Assembly: GCA_020630955.1 (NCBI GenBank)
Contig: JAHDIE010000004.1
Coordinates: 57,476-112,561 of the forward strand
Origin: Saprospiraceae bacterium
GTDB taxonomy: Bacteria; Bacteroidota; Bacteroidia; Chitinophagales; Saprospiraceae
DNA: 55,086 nucleotides
Reading direction: 5' to 3'
Both the position numbers and the translations under genes were made by a program. The notes beneath the pieces were generated by a model. It was not told the DNA's origin. It did no database searches and saw only the letters and a list, made by a program, of their open reading frames with translations. Positions 24,624-33,969 of this stretch are shown in pieces (positions within the stretch are counted from its first letter, which is position 1; the number at the start of each line of letters is the position of its first letter).

Positions 24624-26270
24624 TTATATATTAGACTTAAAAAAAATCGAATCTGCTAAGGCTTGTTCAATATCTTTTCTCCACAACAGCACTTTTTCTT
24701 TGGAGGCATTAAACTCATTTGCGGAAGCATCAACGATATCCTGATAATATTTGTAAACACTTTCTATCTCAAAATACAATCGACCAGTCCTTCTTTGTAA
24801 GAAATCTAAAGGATGTATTACACCTTCATAATGTATACAATAATTTAATTCAGCAAGAAGTAATGCGAGCTCTTTATTTTCTTCTTTTGCATGTTTCAAA
24901 TCTTCTAAAATCTTGTTGGCAGCTTTACCATATGTACTAATTAAATACCGAGCACGATAAGCTTCTAGTCCAATTTTTGATATATCTGTACTCAACCTTT
25001 CAATATAATATTTAACCTCTTCATAATCTTGAAAAGTGTCAGATCCTAATAGAATCTCGTCCGTCTCACAATTTCGTTGTCCATATTCTGAATTGTTTTC
25101 ATAAATCAGGTCAACAATCCTTTCCGCCATTTTCCGATATCCTGTAAGTTTACCACCAGCGATTGATATTAACCCACTGGGAGAAATAAACACCTCATCC
25201 TTTCTTGATAATTCAGTTGGAGATTTTCCTTCTTGATGTATCAAAGGTCGCAATCCAGCCCAACTTGAACTAACATCCTCTAAGGTCAATGGGTCGATAT
25301 TAAAATAATGATTAACTGCCTTTAAGATATATTCCGCATCCTCCTTCTTCGCCACAACTCTGTCCAGATCTTCGAAGTAAGGGGTATCGGTTGTACCGAT
25401 ATAGCTTACTGGGCCCCGCGGTATTGCAAATATCATTCTTCCATCAAAATCATCAAAATAAACGGATTGTTGTAGATTCAATTTCTCTCTTGAAACAACA
25501 AGATGGATCCCTTTGGTCAATCTAAGTTTACTGCCAAAAAATGATTTGTCCTTTTTTCTAATTCCGTCCACCCAAGGACCTGCAGCGGAAACAATATTTT
25601 TACCCTGAAAGATAATTTCCTTTCCATCAATTTTATCAATACACTTAACTCCTTTTATTTTATTATCACTTCCGTAAATTCCTTCTAGCATTTCAATATA
25701 ATTGAAGGTATCACAACCAAGATTTACTGCCTTTTTTACAAGCTCTATCGTCAATCTTGCATCATCAGTACGATATTCAGAATACAAAATTCCTCCTGTA
25801 AGAAAATCACTTTTGACTAAAGGTTCTATTGCAATAGCTTCTTCCCTATCCATTGTTTCTTTCTGATCAACCTCTTCGACTTTCGCCAAGAAGTCATAAA
25901 CAGAAATTGCTAATGATGCAGACATTTTCCCAAATGTTCCTCCTTCTACTATTGGCAAAAACATTTTCTCCGGATGCACAAGATGTGGCGCCAGCTGATG
26001 AACTACTGCTCTTTCAATTCCCGTCTCTCTCACCAAACCAAACTCCAATTGTTTTAAATATCTTAATCCCCCATGTATCAGTTTGGTGGATTTACTACTA
26101 GTACCAGAAGCATAATCCATTTTTTCAAGCAATAGTGTTTTTAGACCATTTGAACTAGCATCCAAAGCTATTCCACATCCCGTTATACCACCTCCAATTA
26201 CAATCAAATCATAACTTGTTTGTTTTGCATTTTCTATCGACTTACGTCTATCTTTATTACTTAAGCTCAT
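24624..26270 (-). CDS. glpD: Glycerol-3-phosphate dehydrogenase (FAD-dependent, aerobic)
   Basis: 548 residues. An N-terminal FAD-binding motif (DLIVIGGGITGCGIALDASS) is followed by TSSKSTKLIHGGLRYLKQLEFG, the GlpD signature. A central catalytic domain follows (IVSAAGPWVDGIR, GTTDTPYFEDLDRV, SWAGLRPLI) and then the C-terminal helical domain. It oxidises glycerol 3-phosphate to dihydroxyacetone phosphate at the membrane, passing electrons to quinone. It starts two bases after the glpK stop, so it is co-translated with the kinase that makes its substrate. Confidence 0.96.
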   Translation of the reverse strand: MSLSNKDRRKSIENAKQTSYDLIVIGGGITGCGIALDASSNGLKTLLLEKMDYASGTSSKSTKLIHGGLRYLKQLEFGLVRETGIERAVVHQLAPHLVHPEKMFLPIVEGGTFGKMSASLAISVYDFLAKVEEVDQKETMDREEAIAIEPLVKSDFLTGGILYSEYRTDDARLTIELVKKAVNLGCDTFNYIEMLEGIYGSDNKIKGVKCIDKIDGKEIIFQGKNIVSAAGPWVDGIRKKDKSFFGSKLRLTKGIHLVVSREKLNLQQSVYFDDFDGRMIFAIPRGPVSYIGTTDTPYFEDLDRVVAKKEDAEYILKAVNHYFNIDPLTLEDVSSSWAGLRPLIHQEGKSPTELSRKDEVFISPSGLISIAGGKLTGYRKMAERIVDLIYENNSEYGQRNCETDEILLGSDTFQDYEEVKYYIERLSTDISKIGLEAYRARYLISTYGKAANKILEDLKHAKEENKELALLLAELNYCIHYEGVIHPLDFLQRRTGRLYFEIESVYKYYQDIVDASANEFNASKEKVLLWRKDIEQALADSIFFKSNI

Positions 26271-26272
26271 AC

Positions 26273-27766
26273 CTATGTTTTATCTATCCAAGCTTTTGAC
26301 TTTTGAACAGCTTTTGCCCATTGTGCTAACAATTTTTCTTTCAATTTTACCTCCATCTTGGGAACAAATGAATTTTCAACTTTTCTATTTTTATTAATGA
26401 TTGCTGCATCCCAAATTCCCAAAGTCAAACCAGCAAGATAGGCTGCCCCCATCGCTGTCGACTCAATATTTTTGGGTCGTTCAATTTTTTTAGATAATAC
26501 ATCAGCTTGGAACTGCATCAAATAATTGTTTGAGGAAGCACCTCCATCAACCTTTAACACTTCAAGATCTATTCCTGAATCCTTAGACATTGCATCCAAC
26601 ACATCTTTGCTTTGAAAGGCAAGTGAATTAACAGTCGCTTTAATAATTTGCTTGTCATCAGATCCTCTTGTCAAGCCAAAAATCGCCCCTCTAGCATACA
26701 TGTCCCAATATGGTGCGCCCAGTCCAGAAAATGCAGGAACAACAACAACTTCATTTTCATCTGGAATAGAATCGGCGATGGGACCAGACACGGATGTATC
26801 ATCAATAATTTTCAATCCATCACGTAACCATTGGATAGCTGCCCCGGCGATAAATACTGACCCCTCAAGTGCATAAGCAACTTCGCCATTTTTATTACAA
26901 CAAAGTGTAGTGAGCAATCCAGATTTTGAACTTAAAAATTTGTCACCAATATTCATCAAAAGAAAGCATCCTGTTCCATAGGTATTCTTTGCTTCTCCTG
27001 CTGCAAAACATGCCTGTCCAAATAAAGCAGCTTGCTGATCTCCAGCAACCCCACAGATTGGAATTGTATTACCCCCTATTTCAAAAATTCCAAAATTAGA
27101 AGCTGAACTTTGTACCTTAGGTAAAATCTCCATTGGAATATCGAGTGCTGCTAACATCTTCTTATCCCAACTCAATTCTTTGATATTATATAACATCGTC
27201 CTAGAAGCATTTGTGTAGTCGGTCACATGCTGTTCACCTTTCGTAAGATTCCATATTAACCAACTATCAATGGTTCCAAAACAAAGTCTACCCATCTTAG
27301 CCTTAGCTCTCGCCCCCTCAACATGATCTAGAATCCACTTGACCTTTGTTCCAGAAAAATAGGCATCTATGACCAATCCAGTGTTTTCTCTAATGTACTC
27401 TTCCATTCCATTAGTCCTTAAGTCTTCACAGATTGATGCCGTTCTTCTATCTTGCCAGACAATTGCATTGTATATCGGAACACCTGTGCCTCTATCCCAA
27501 ATAACAGTGGTCTCTCTTTGATTTGTTATCCCAATCCCCAACAACTGCTGATAATCAATTGCTTGAGATTCTAGTAATTCATTAAATACAAACATTTGTG
27601 TTTCCCATATCTCCATGGGATCATGCTCTACCCACGATGACTGAGGAAATATTTGTTTAAACTCTTTTTGCTTTATAGTGACAATCTTTCCGTTATGATC
27701 AACTAAAATTGCTCTACAAGAACTTGTCCCTTGATCTAATGCCACAATGTATTGATCTTGTTTCAT
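26273..27766 (-). CDS. glpK: Glycerol kinase
   Basis: 497 residues, standard length. Motifs of the FGGY kinase fold: ALDQGTSSCRAILVDHNG at the N-terminus, GIGITNQRETTVIWDR, IVWQDRRTA, the ICGVAGDQQAALFGQ segment, and LKVDGGASSNNYLMQFQADV near the C-terminus. It phosphorylates glycerol to glycerol 3-phosphate. Its ATG overlaps the stop of the DUF1415 gene (ATGA) and glpD follows two bases after its end. No glycerol facilitator gene is in the window. Confidence 0.97.
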   Translation of the reverse strand: MKQDQYIVALDQGTSSCRAILVDHNGKIVTIKQKEFKQIFPQSSWVEHDPMEIWETQMFVFNELLESQAIDYQQLLGIGITNQRETTVIWDRGTGVPIYNAIVWQDRRTASICEDLRTNGMEEYIRENTGLVIDAYFSGTKVKWILDHVEGARAKAKMGRLCFGTIDSWLIWNLTKGEQHVTDYTNASRTMLYNIKELSWDKKMLAALDIPMEILPKVQSSASNFGIFEIGGNTIPICGVAGDQQAALFGQACFAAGEAKNTYGTGCFLLMNIGDKFLSSKSGLLTTLCCNKNGEVAYALEGSVFIAGAAIQWLRDGLKIIDDTSVSGPIADSIPDENEVVVVPAFSGLGAPYWDMYARGAIFGLTRGSDDKQIIKATVNSLAFQSKDVLDAMSKDSGIDLEVLKVDGGASSNNYLMQFQADVLSKKIERPKNIESTAMGAAYLAGLTLGIWDAAIINKNRKVENSFVPKMEVKLKEKLLAQWAKAVQKSKAWIDKT

Positions 27767-28299
27767 CTTCTTATCTTATTTAATAATTGTTTGATTTCAT
27801 ACTCCCCTAGATCTCTTAATTTTTGGCTATTGATTACAGGTATTTGCAAGGTATCTTTATGTTGCAAGATTGCATTTTCTACTTCATCTACACGTAGTAT
27901 ATGAATCATAGGATATGGGGATCGATTTCTAAAATTAGCGACATCTTCGAAACTTAATCCATCATACAGATACGCTGGATGAAAACTAGCCAGTTGAAAC
28001 TGTTCGTCCGCTCCAGCTTCTTTCAGCAGGCTTTCACTAGAATGGTAAAGCTTCAAATATTCGTGAAACTCAATAGCCTCAGTTAATATTAAAAAAGCAT
28101 TTGAAAAAAGATTGTCCTTATTAAGATCAAGGATGAGCCTTAAAAAATGTTGATAGAAATCATCACTTGTATTATCAACAACTTGATACTTAATTTCACC
28201 ATTAATAAAGGACGGAGAAGCAAAAGGACAAATATTCAGTTTTATTACAAACTCAGAGATCCAGTCTTGTGTCTCCTTTACAACATTAAAATAGTCCAT
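27763..28299 (-). CDS. DUF1415 family protein
   Basis: 178 residues from ATG 28299, the start that fits the family (MDYFNVVKETQDWISEFVIK). An ATG at 28314 and a TTG at 28320 are further upstream. Family signatures are NICPFASP, FQLASFHPAYLYDG, and NFRNRSPYPMIHILRVDEVE. The function of DUF1415 is unknown. The gene overlaps hutU by 14 bases at its start and glpK by 4 bases at its end. It thus joins the histidine and glycerol genes in one transcript. Confidence 0.85.
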   Translation of the reverse strand: MDYFNVVKETQDWISEFVIKLNICPFASPSFINGEIKYQVVDNTSDDFYQHFLRLILDLNKDNLFSNAFLILTEAIEFHEYLKLYHSSESLLKEAGADEQFQLASFHPAYLYDGLSFEDVANFRNRSPYPMIHILRVDEVENAILQHKDTLQIPVINSQKLRDLGEYEIKQLLNKIRR

Positions 28300-30301
28300 C
28301 GAAATTCTGCTCATCCACAATATTTGGCAAAGTAACTTTTAATTGCGGAGACCTTTCCATCTCTCTTTTAATAGCAAACAAAGCATTTTCATTTCTTGCC
28401 CATGATCTTCTTGCAATGCCATTATTGACATCATAAAATAGCATATTCTTAAGACGTTGGTCTGCTTCTTCCGAACCATCAAGTAACATTCCGAAACCTC
28501 CGTTCATGACTTCTCCCCAACCTACGCCACCACCATTGTGTATAGAAACCCAGGTTGCCCCTCTAAAACTATCACCAATTACATTATGTATGGCCATATC
28601 TGCAGTGTACCGACTTCCATCATAGATATTACTTGTTTCTCGATATGGAGAATCAGTCCCACTCACATCGTGATGATCTCTTCCAAGAACTACAGGTCCA
28701 GATAACTCATTATTTCTTATGGCATGATTAAATGCTTCTGCAATTTTTCCTCGGCCTTCAGCATCCGCATACAGAATTCTTGCTTGCGATCCTACTACCA
28801 ATTTATTTTCTTTCGCGTCTCTAATCCATTTAATATTATCCAACATTTGTTGTTGAATTTCTTTTGGCGCAGTTTCGGCAATTTTTTCCATAACCTCCCT
28901 TGCGATTCGATCAGTAGTATCTAGGTCGTTTGGATCTCCAGAGGTACACACCCATCTAAAAGGCCCAAATCCATAATCAAAACATTTAGGACCTAAAATA
29001 TCTTGAACATAGGATGGATATCTGAAGTCAATTTCATTTTCATGCATTATGTCAGCCCCTGCTCTGGATGATTCGAGTAAAAATGCATTTCCATAGTCAA
29101 AGAAATAAGTACCTTTTGCAGTATGTTTATTAATAGCGTCAACCTGTCTGATCAAGGATTTTTGCACTTCAATTTTAAATTGCTCAGGGTTTTCTTTAAT
29201 CATAATATTTGCTTGAGCAAATGTTAGACCTGCAGGATAATATCCACCGGACCAAGGATTATGTAGTGATGTTTGGTCAGAACCAAGATGTATATAAATA
29301 TTTTCTTCATCAAACTTCTCCCAAAGTTCTACCACATTTCCAATGTAAGCGATAGATAGAACTTCTTTGTTATTCATGGCTGTTCTTACTCTTTCCACCA
29401 AGATGTCTATATCTTCTATTAATACATCTACCCAGCCTTGCTCATGTCGCTTTTTTGCAGCATTGGGATTCACCTCTGCACATACGGTAATACAACCGGC
29501 AATATTTCCTGCCTTAGGTTGTGCTCCACTCATTCCTCCCAACCCAGCGGTTAAGAATATTTTGCCTGCTGAGTCCTCGCCTATGTCTAATTTCTGCCTG
29601 AATGCATTCATTACAGTAATTGCTGTCCCATGTACAATTCCTTGAGGACCTATGTACATGTATGAGCCAGCGGTCATTTGACCATACTGTGTTACCCCAA
29701 GTGCATTGAATTTTTCCCAATCATCTGGCTTTGAATAATTAGGTATCATCATTCCATTGGTGACAATTACTCTAGGTGAATCTTTTGACGAAGGAAACAA
29801 GCCCATAGGATGACCTGAATACATGTGCAATGTTTGTTCATCAGTCATCATGGACAAATATTGCATTGTTAAGAGGTACTGTGCCCAATTTTGAAAGACC
29901 GAACCATTTCCACCATAAGTAATGAGTTCCATTGGATGTTGTGCAACAGCTGGGTCCAAATTATTCTGAATCATCAACATAATTGAAGCAGCTTGTTTGG
30001 AATTACAAGGATAATCATCAATGGGCCGAGCATATATTTTGTAATCAGGCTTAAAGCGATACATATAGATTCTGCCAAACTCATTTAATTCTGTTAAAAA
30101 TTCTTTAGCCAATTCTGAATGCCATTCATTTGGAAAATATCTTAAAGCATTTTTTAATGCTAATTTTTTTTCATCATCTGAAAGAATGTCTTTTCTTTTT
30201 GGTGCCCGATTTGTATTAGCAGGATAAGCTTTTGCTTTAGGCAATTGTTTTGGAATCCCTTCCTTTATTTGTGATTTAAAATCTATATCTACTCCTATCA
30301 T
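28286..30301 (-). CDS. hutU: Urocanate hydratase (urocanase), long form
   Basis: 671 residues, about 110 longer than the classical 555-residue HutU, with the extra length spread over an N-terminal extension and internal insertions rather than one added domain. Core motifs are present: ITYGGNGSVFQNWAQYLL, MYSGHPMGLFPS, MTAGSYMYIGPQGIVHGT, the NAD-binding LTAGLGGMSGAQPKAG, and GFGPFRWVCTSGDPNDLD. It converts urocanate to imidazolone propionate, the step before HutI. Its ATG lies two bases after the hutI stop. Histidine ammonia-lyase (hutH) is not in the window. Confidence 0.95.
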   Translation of the reverse strand: MIGVDIDFKSQIKEGIPKQLPKAKAYPANTNRAPKRKDILSDDEKKLALKNALRYFPNEWHSELAKEFLTELNEFGRIYMYRFKPDYKIYARPIDDYPCNSKQAASIMLMIQNNLDPAVAQHPMELITYGGNGSVFQNWAQYLLTMQYLSMMTDEQTLHMYSGHPMGLFPSSKDSPRVIVTNGMMIPNYSKPDDWEKFNALGVTQYGQMTAGSYMYIGPQGIVHGTAITVMNAFRQKLDIGEDSAGKIFLTAGLGGMSGAQPKAGNIAGCITVCAEVNPNAAKKRHEQGWVDVLIEDIDILVERVRTAMNNKEVLSIAYIGNVVELWEKFDEENIYIHLGSDQTSLHNPWSGGYYPAGLTFAQANIMIKENPEQFKIEVQKSLIRQVDAINKHTAKGTYFFDYGNAFLLESSRAGADIMHENEIDFRYPSYVQDILGPKCFDYGFGPFRWVCTSGDPNDLDTTDRIAREVMEKIAETAPKEIQQQMLDNIKWIRDAKENKLVVGSQARILYADAEGRGKIAEAFNHAIRNNELSGPVVLGRDHHDVSGTDSPYRETSNIYDGSRYTADMAIHNVIGDSFRGATWVSIHNGGGVGWGEVMNGGFGMLLDGSEEADQRLKNMLFYDVNNGIARRSWARNENALFAIKREMERSPQLKVTLPNIVDEQNFDGLF

Positions 30302-30303
30302 AT

Positions 30304-31542
30304 CTATTTTTTATAAATCAATTTTCCATTTTTAAATACCATATCTGGCAATTTTTTACCTTGATGATAAAATACTTCATTGTAGTCTTTTCCTTCAAAA
30401 AACAATAAATCAGCTTTCAACCCAATATCTATATATCCTCGATCATTCAAATCTAAGGCCTTGGCTGCTCGCTTCGTTATACCGGCCAAGACTTCAGGAT
30501 TACTTAATTTCTCGAATGTTCCAAGAATACACGCCTGTGTCAACAAATCTCCCATTGGCGCTGAACCTGGATTCCAATCGCTTGCAATTGCTAATATTCC
30601 ATTGGCATCCAATATTTTCCTTGCTGGAGTAAAGGCGCAGCCTAGACCAATTGAAGCTCCAGGCAAGGCCATAGCAACAGTGTTACTTTTAGCCAAGGCG
30701 ATTATCTCTGCATTTGTGCTTGCTTCCAAATGATCAGCACTTAAAGCTTCATGTTCTATTGCAACTCTTGATCCTCCAGGATGGAATTGGTCTGCATGAA
30801 CTGTAATATCAAAACCAAGTTCTCGGGCTTTAGCGAAATAACGATATACTACATTTCCAGAAAAAGCTTCTTCCTCAATAAATGCATCCACCCTTTTACA
30901 TAATTTTTCTTCCACCAAGATTGGAAATAATTCATCAATGATATAATCAAGATACTCAGCATGACTGCCTTCGAAATCTCTAGGTTTTATATGCGCTGCC
31001 AAACAAGTTGGAATCAAATCAATCTGAGTTTTTGAGTTTGCTTCTTTTATTGCTCGCAACATTTTTAATTCCTCCTTCACGGATAGACCATATCCACTTT
31101 TCACTTCAACAGTTGTAATTCCTCGAGTAATTAATACATCTACTCTATCTAAAATTCCTTCAACCAATTCCTCTTGGCTAGCATTTCTTGTATGGGTTAC
31201 TGTATCCCAAATACCTCCCCCTGCTTTAGCAATTTCCAAATAGGATATACCCGCATTTCGCATTGCATAATCTTTTGATCGGCTTCCATGAAAACAAATG
31301 TGGGTATGAGCATCTATAAAGCCAGGAAGAACAATATGATCTTTAACTAACTCTAACACCTCCAAGTCTGCATTGTAGGCGTCTGATTTATTTAACTTTT
31401 TGTGGAGCTTTCCATCCTTTAGATGAAGCCAAATATCTTCTTCAATGATTAAAGCATCGTTTGCCAATGCTCCTCTTATGGGCACTTCAGATAAACCAAC
31501 CAATTGTTTTATAGGACCAATTAATATTTCATTATAGTTCAT
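30304..31542 (-). CDS. hutI: Imidazolonepropionase
   Basis: 412 residues of the amidohydrolase superfamily. Metal-ligand motifs are visible: PGFIDAHTHICFHGSR near the N-terminus, VEVKSGYGLS, and the ITVHADQFHPGGS segment. ASDWNPGSAPMGDL carries the active-site Asp, and the C-terminal LKADLLFFE beta segment is present. It hydrolyses imidazolone propionate to formimino-glutamate, following urocanase. It is the first gene of the tight hutI-hutU-DUF1415-glpK-glpD run, and 34 bases separate it from the upstream oxidoreductase. Confidence 0.95.
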   Translation of the reverse strand: MNYNEILIGPIKQLVGLSEVPIRGALANDALIIEEDIWLHLKDGKLHKKLNKSDAYNADLEVLELVKDHIVLPGFIDAHTHICFHGSRSKDYAMRNAGISYLEIAKAGGGIWDTVTHTRNASQEELVEGILDRVDVLITRGITTVEVKSGYGLSVKEELKMLRAIKEANSKTQIDLIPTCLAAHIKPRDFEGSHAEYLDYIIDELFPILVEEKLCKRVDAFIEEEAFSGNVVYRYFAKARELGFDITVHADQFHPGGSRVAIEHEALSADHLEASTNAEIIALAKSNTVAMALPGASIGLGCAFTPARKILDANGILAIASDWNPGSAPMGDLLTQACILGTFEKLSNPEVLAGITKRAAKALDLNDRGYIDIGLKADLLFFEGKDYNEVFYHQGKKLPDMVFKNGKLIYKK

Positions 31543-31547
31543 TAAGC

Positions 31548-31555
31548 CAAAAATA
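31548..31555 (-). promoter_or_regulatory. Possible Bacteroidota -7 element (TATTTTTG) for the hut-glp run
   Basis: An exact TAnnTTTG match in the 34-base gap before hutI, five bases before the ATG, so the mRNA would be almost leaderless. In A+T-rich DNA such a match can occur by chance. Confidence 0.35.
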
Positions 31556-31576
31556 CGTATGCTTTACTAATTAAGC

Positions 31577-33874
31577 TTACTTATTAGCTCTAACTTTTAC
31601 CTTTATTGATTTAGAAATTGGTGTATTACTCTGTGTGGCGAAGTGATTAATGGGCACCAAAACATTGGCTTCTGGAAAATAACAAGCTAGATTTTGTATT
31701 GGGATAGCATAAGGAATTACTAGAAATTTTGGTGCAACTCTAATAATTCCATCATATTCACTAACTATATCAACCACTTGCAATTTTTCAAATGAATATT
31801 TTAACATGTCCTCAGGATTCATAAAAAGTACTCGTCTTTCCTGATAAACGCCTCGATATCTATCATCTAAACCATAGATGGTTGTATTAAATTGATCATG
31901 TGACCTAATTGTCATTAATAAAAAATCATCTTCTGATAATTGATGATCAGGCAATGAGCAAATAGAAAATTGTGCTTTTCCATTTGGTAATTTTGAAAAA
32001 TCTGCCTGCCTTGCGTTATTGGGTAAATAAAAACCCTCCCCGTTTTTCACTCGTTTATTATAAGAATCAAATCCAATTAAAACCTCTGCAATTTTATCTC
32101 TGATCAGATCATAATTGTTTGACATTTCGATCCATGGTACTTTGGATTCTGGGCCTAAAGTTCGACTTGCTATTTTTGCAATTATTTCTGGTTCACTCAT
32201 CAAGTGTCCAGAAGCTGGCTTCAATTTACCTTCAGATTTATGGACCTTACCCATACTATTTTCAACAGTTACAAATCTATTCTTTCCTTTTGATCTATCC
32301 ATTTCCGATCTGCCTAAGGTTGGTAGAATCAGTGAAACTTTTCCTGCAATCAAATGTGATCGGTTGAGCTTTGTACTAATAGATACAGTCAAATCACATT
32401 TTTGTAAAGCCTCCGCTGTATAGTTTGTATCTGAAGCTGCTGAAACAAAATTTCCTCCAAGTGCAATAAAAACCTTAGCCTTACCTTCGTACATGGCCAT
32501 AATAGAATGGACAGTGTCAAGGCCAGGTGCTTGCGGAGCATCAATATCAAATGACTCTTTGAGTGACGCTGTTAAAGCAGGCGAAGATTTGTGCACAATA
32601 CCAACCGAACGATCACCTTGCACATTGCTGTGACCTCTAACAGGACAGGTTCCCGCACCATCTTTGCCGATGCTTCCTTTCAATAACAACAAATTGACAC
32701 ATTCTTTTATATTGTCCACCCCATTCTTGTGTTGGGTAAGACCCATAGCCCAACATATTATTATCTTCTGCCTTTCGGCAAATAATTGAACTGCTTGATC
32801 AATGGTTTTTTCATCAACACCACTTCGTTCGATTAATTCAGTTGTTGAATATTTGTCCAGATCGGAAATTAATGCCTCATAATGCTCGGTTTTGTTTTGA
32901 ATAAAATCGACATCAAAGACATCACCATCTATCTTCTGAATTTCATACAACTTTTTCATGATTACTTTCAACAGAGCAATGTCTTCGTTAATCTTCACTT
33001 GAAGAAAAACATCAGTAATCTCTGTTCCGCGAGAAAGCATATCCTTTGGACTCTGAGGATTTTTAAACCTTTTCAATCCAGCTTCCTCAAGTGGATTGAT
33101 GGCAATTATTTTTCCTCCATTCTTCTTACAGTCTTTTAAAGCTGAGAGCATTCGAGGATGATTGGTTCCAGGGTTTTGACCTATCACAACAACCAATTCG
33201 GCTTGTGGAAAATCATTTAAAACTACGGAGCCCTTCCCAATTCCAAGGGTTTGAGATAAGCCCACACCACTGGACTCATGACACATGTTAGAACAATCAG
33301 GCATATTGTTGGTACCATATGCTCTACAGAATAGACCATATAAAAATGCAGCCTCATTGCTTGATCTCCCTGAGGTATAAAACACTGCTTCATTTGGATT
33401 CTCTAATGCTTGCAATTGATTTGCCATAAGATCAAAAGCATCATCCCATTCAATCTTTTCATAATGCTGAGATCCCTCTCTCAAGACCATTGGATGAGTT
33501 AATCTGCCACTTTTACCTAGTTGAAAATCCGACCAAGTTGATAGTTCTTGAATTGTATATTTTTGAAAGAAAGAAGGTTCAACTCTTTTCAACGTTGCTT
33601 CTTCAGCAAGTGCCTTTGCTCCATTTTCACAGTACTCTCCTAAAACAGATCTTTTATCATCTGGATCAGGCCAAGCACAACCTGGGCAATCAAACCCATC
33701 TTTCTGATTTAATTTCGCAAGGGTTTTGAAAGCACGTATTGCTCCCATCTCAGAAATAGCGTGTTCAAGGGCAACTTGTACCCCTTTTGCTCCAGCAGCA
33801 AAATCGGCAGGACCAGTTAATTTTATTCCAGTAAATTCTTCAGAAGTATTTGCATTAAGTTTTGGTCTAGCCAT
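31577..33874 (-). CDS. FdhF/YdeP-type molybdopterin oxidoreductase
   Basis: 765 residues. An N-terminal FDCPGCAWPDP segment with a following Cys (EYCENGAKA) may hold an iron-sulfur cluster. The molybdopterin domains include FYTSGRSSNEAAFLYGLFCRAYGTNN. The likely molybdenum ligand Cys is in SNMCHESSGVGL (about residue 197). Later motifs are VIGQNPGTNHPRML, GMGLTQHKNGVD-like (WAMGLTQHKNGVD) and the C-terminal dinucleotide-binding domain LMTIRSHDQFNTTIYGLDDRYRG. The family is formate-dehydrogenase-like but its members (YdeP, for acid resistance) often lack proven formate activity. No molybdenum-cofactor gene or electron-transfer subunit is adjacent. It may start the same transcript as the hut genes. 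Confidence 0.9.
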   Translation of the reverse strand: MARPKLNANTSEEFTGIKLTGPADFAAGAKGVQVALEHAISEMGAIRAFKTLAKLNQKDGFDCPGCAWPDPDDKRSVLGEYCENGAKALAEEATLKRVEPSFFQKYTIQELSTWSDFQLGKSGRLTHPMVLREGSQHYEKIEWDDAFDLMANQLQALENPNEAVFYTSGRSSNEAAFLYGLFCRAYGTNNMPDCSNMCHESSGVGLSQTLGIGKGSVVLNDFPQAELVVVIGQNPGTNHPRMLSALKDCKKNGGKIIAINPLEEAGLKRFKNPQSPKDMLSRGTEITDVFLQVKINEDIALLKVIMKKLYEIQKIDGDVFDVDFIQNKTEHYEALISDLDKYSTTELIERSGVDEKTIDQAVQLFAERQKIIICWAMGLTQHKNGVDNIKECVNLLLLKGSIGKDGAGTCPVRGHSNVQGDRSVGIVHKSSPALTASLKESFDIDAPQAPGLDTVHSIMAMYEGKAKVFIALGGNFVSAASDTNYTAEALQKCDLTVSISTKLNRSHLIAGKVSLILPTLGRSEMDRSKGKNRFVTVENSMGKVHKSEGKLKPASGHLMSEPEIIAKIASRTLGPESKVPWIEMSNNYDLIRDKIAEVLIGFDSYNKRVKNGEGFYLPNNARQADFSKLPNGKAQFSICSLPDHQLSEDDFLLMTIRSHDQFNTTIYGLDDRYRGVYQERRVLFMNPEDMLKYSFEKLQVVDIVSEYDGIIRVAPKFLVIPYAIPIQNLACYFPEANVLVPINHFATQSNTPISKSIKVKVRANK

Positions 33875-33969
33875 GATCGGATTTTAATCTAAATTTACTA
33901 AAATCTTTCTTAGCTCATAGACATTTACCAAAAGGCTATATCTCACTCAAAACATTTGCCGAAAGGCGA

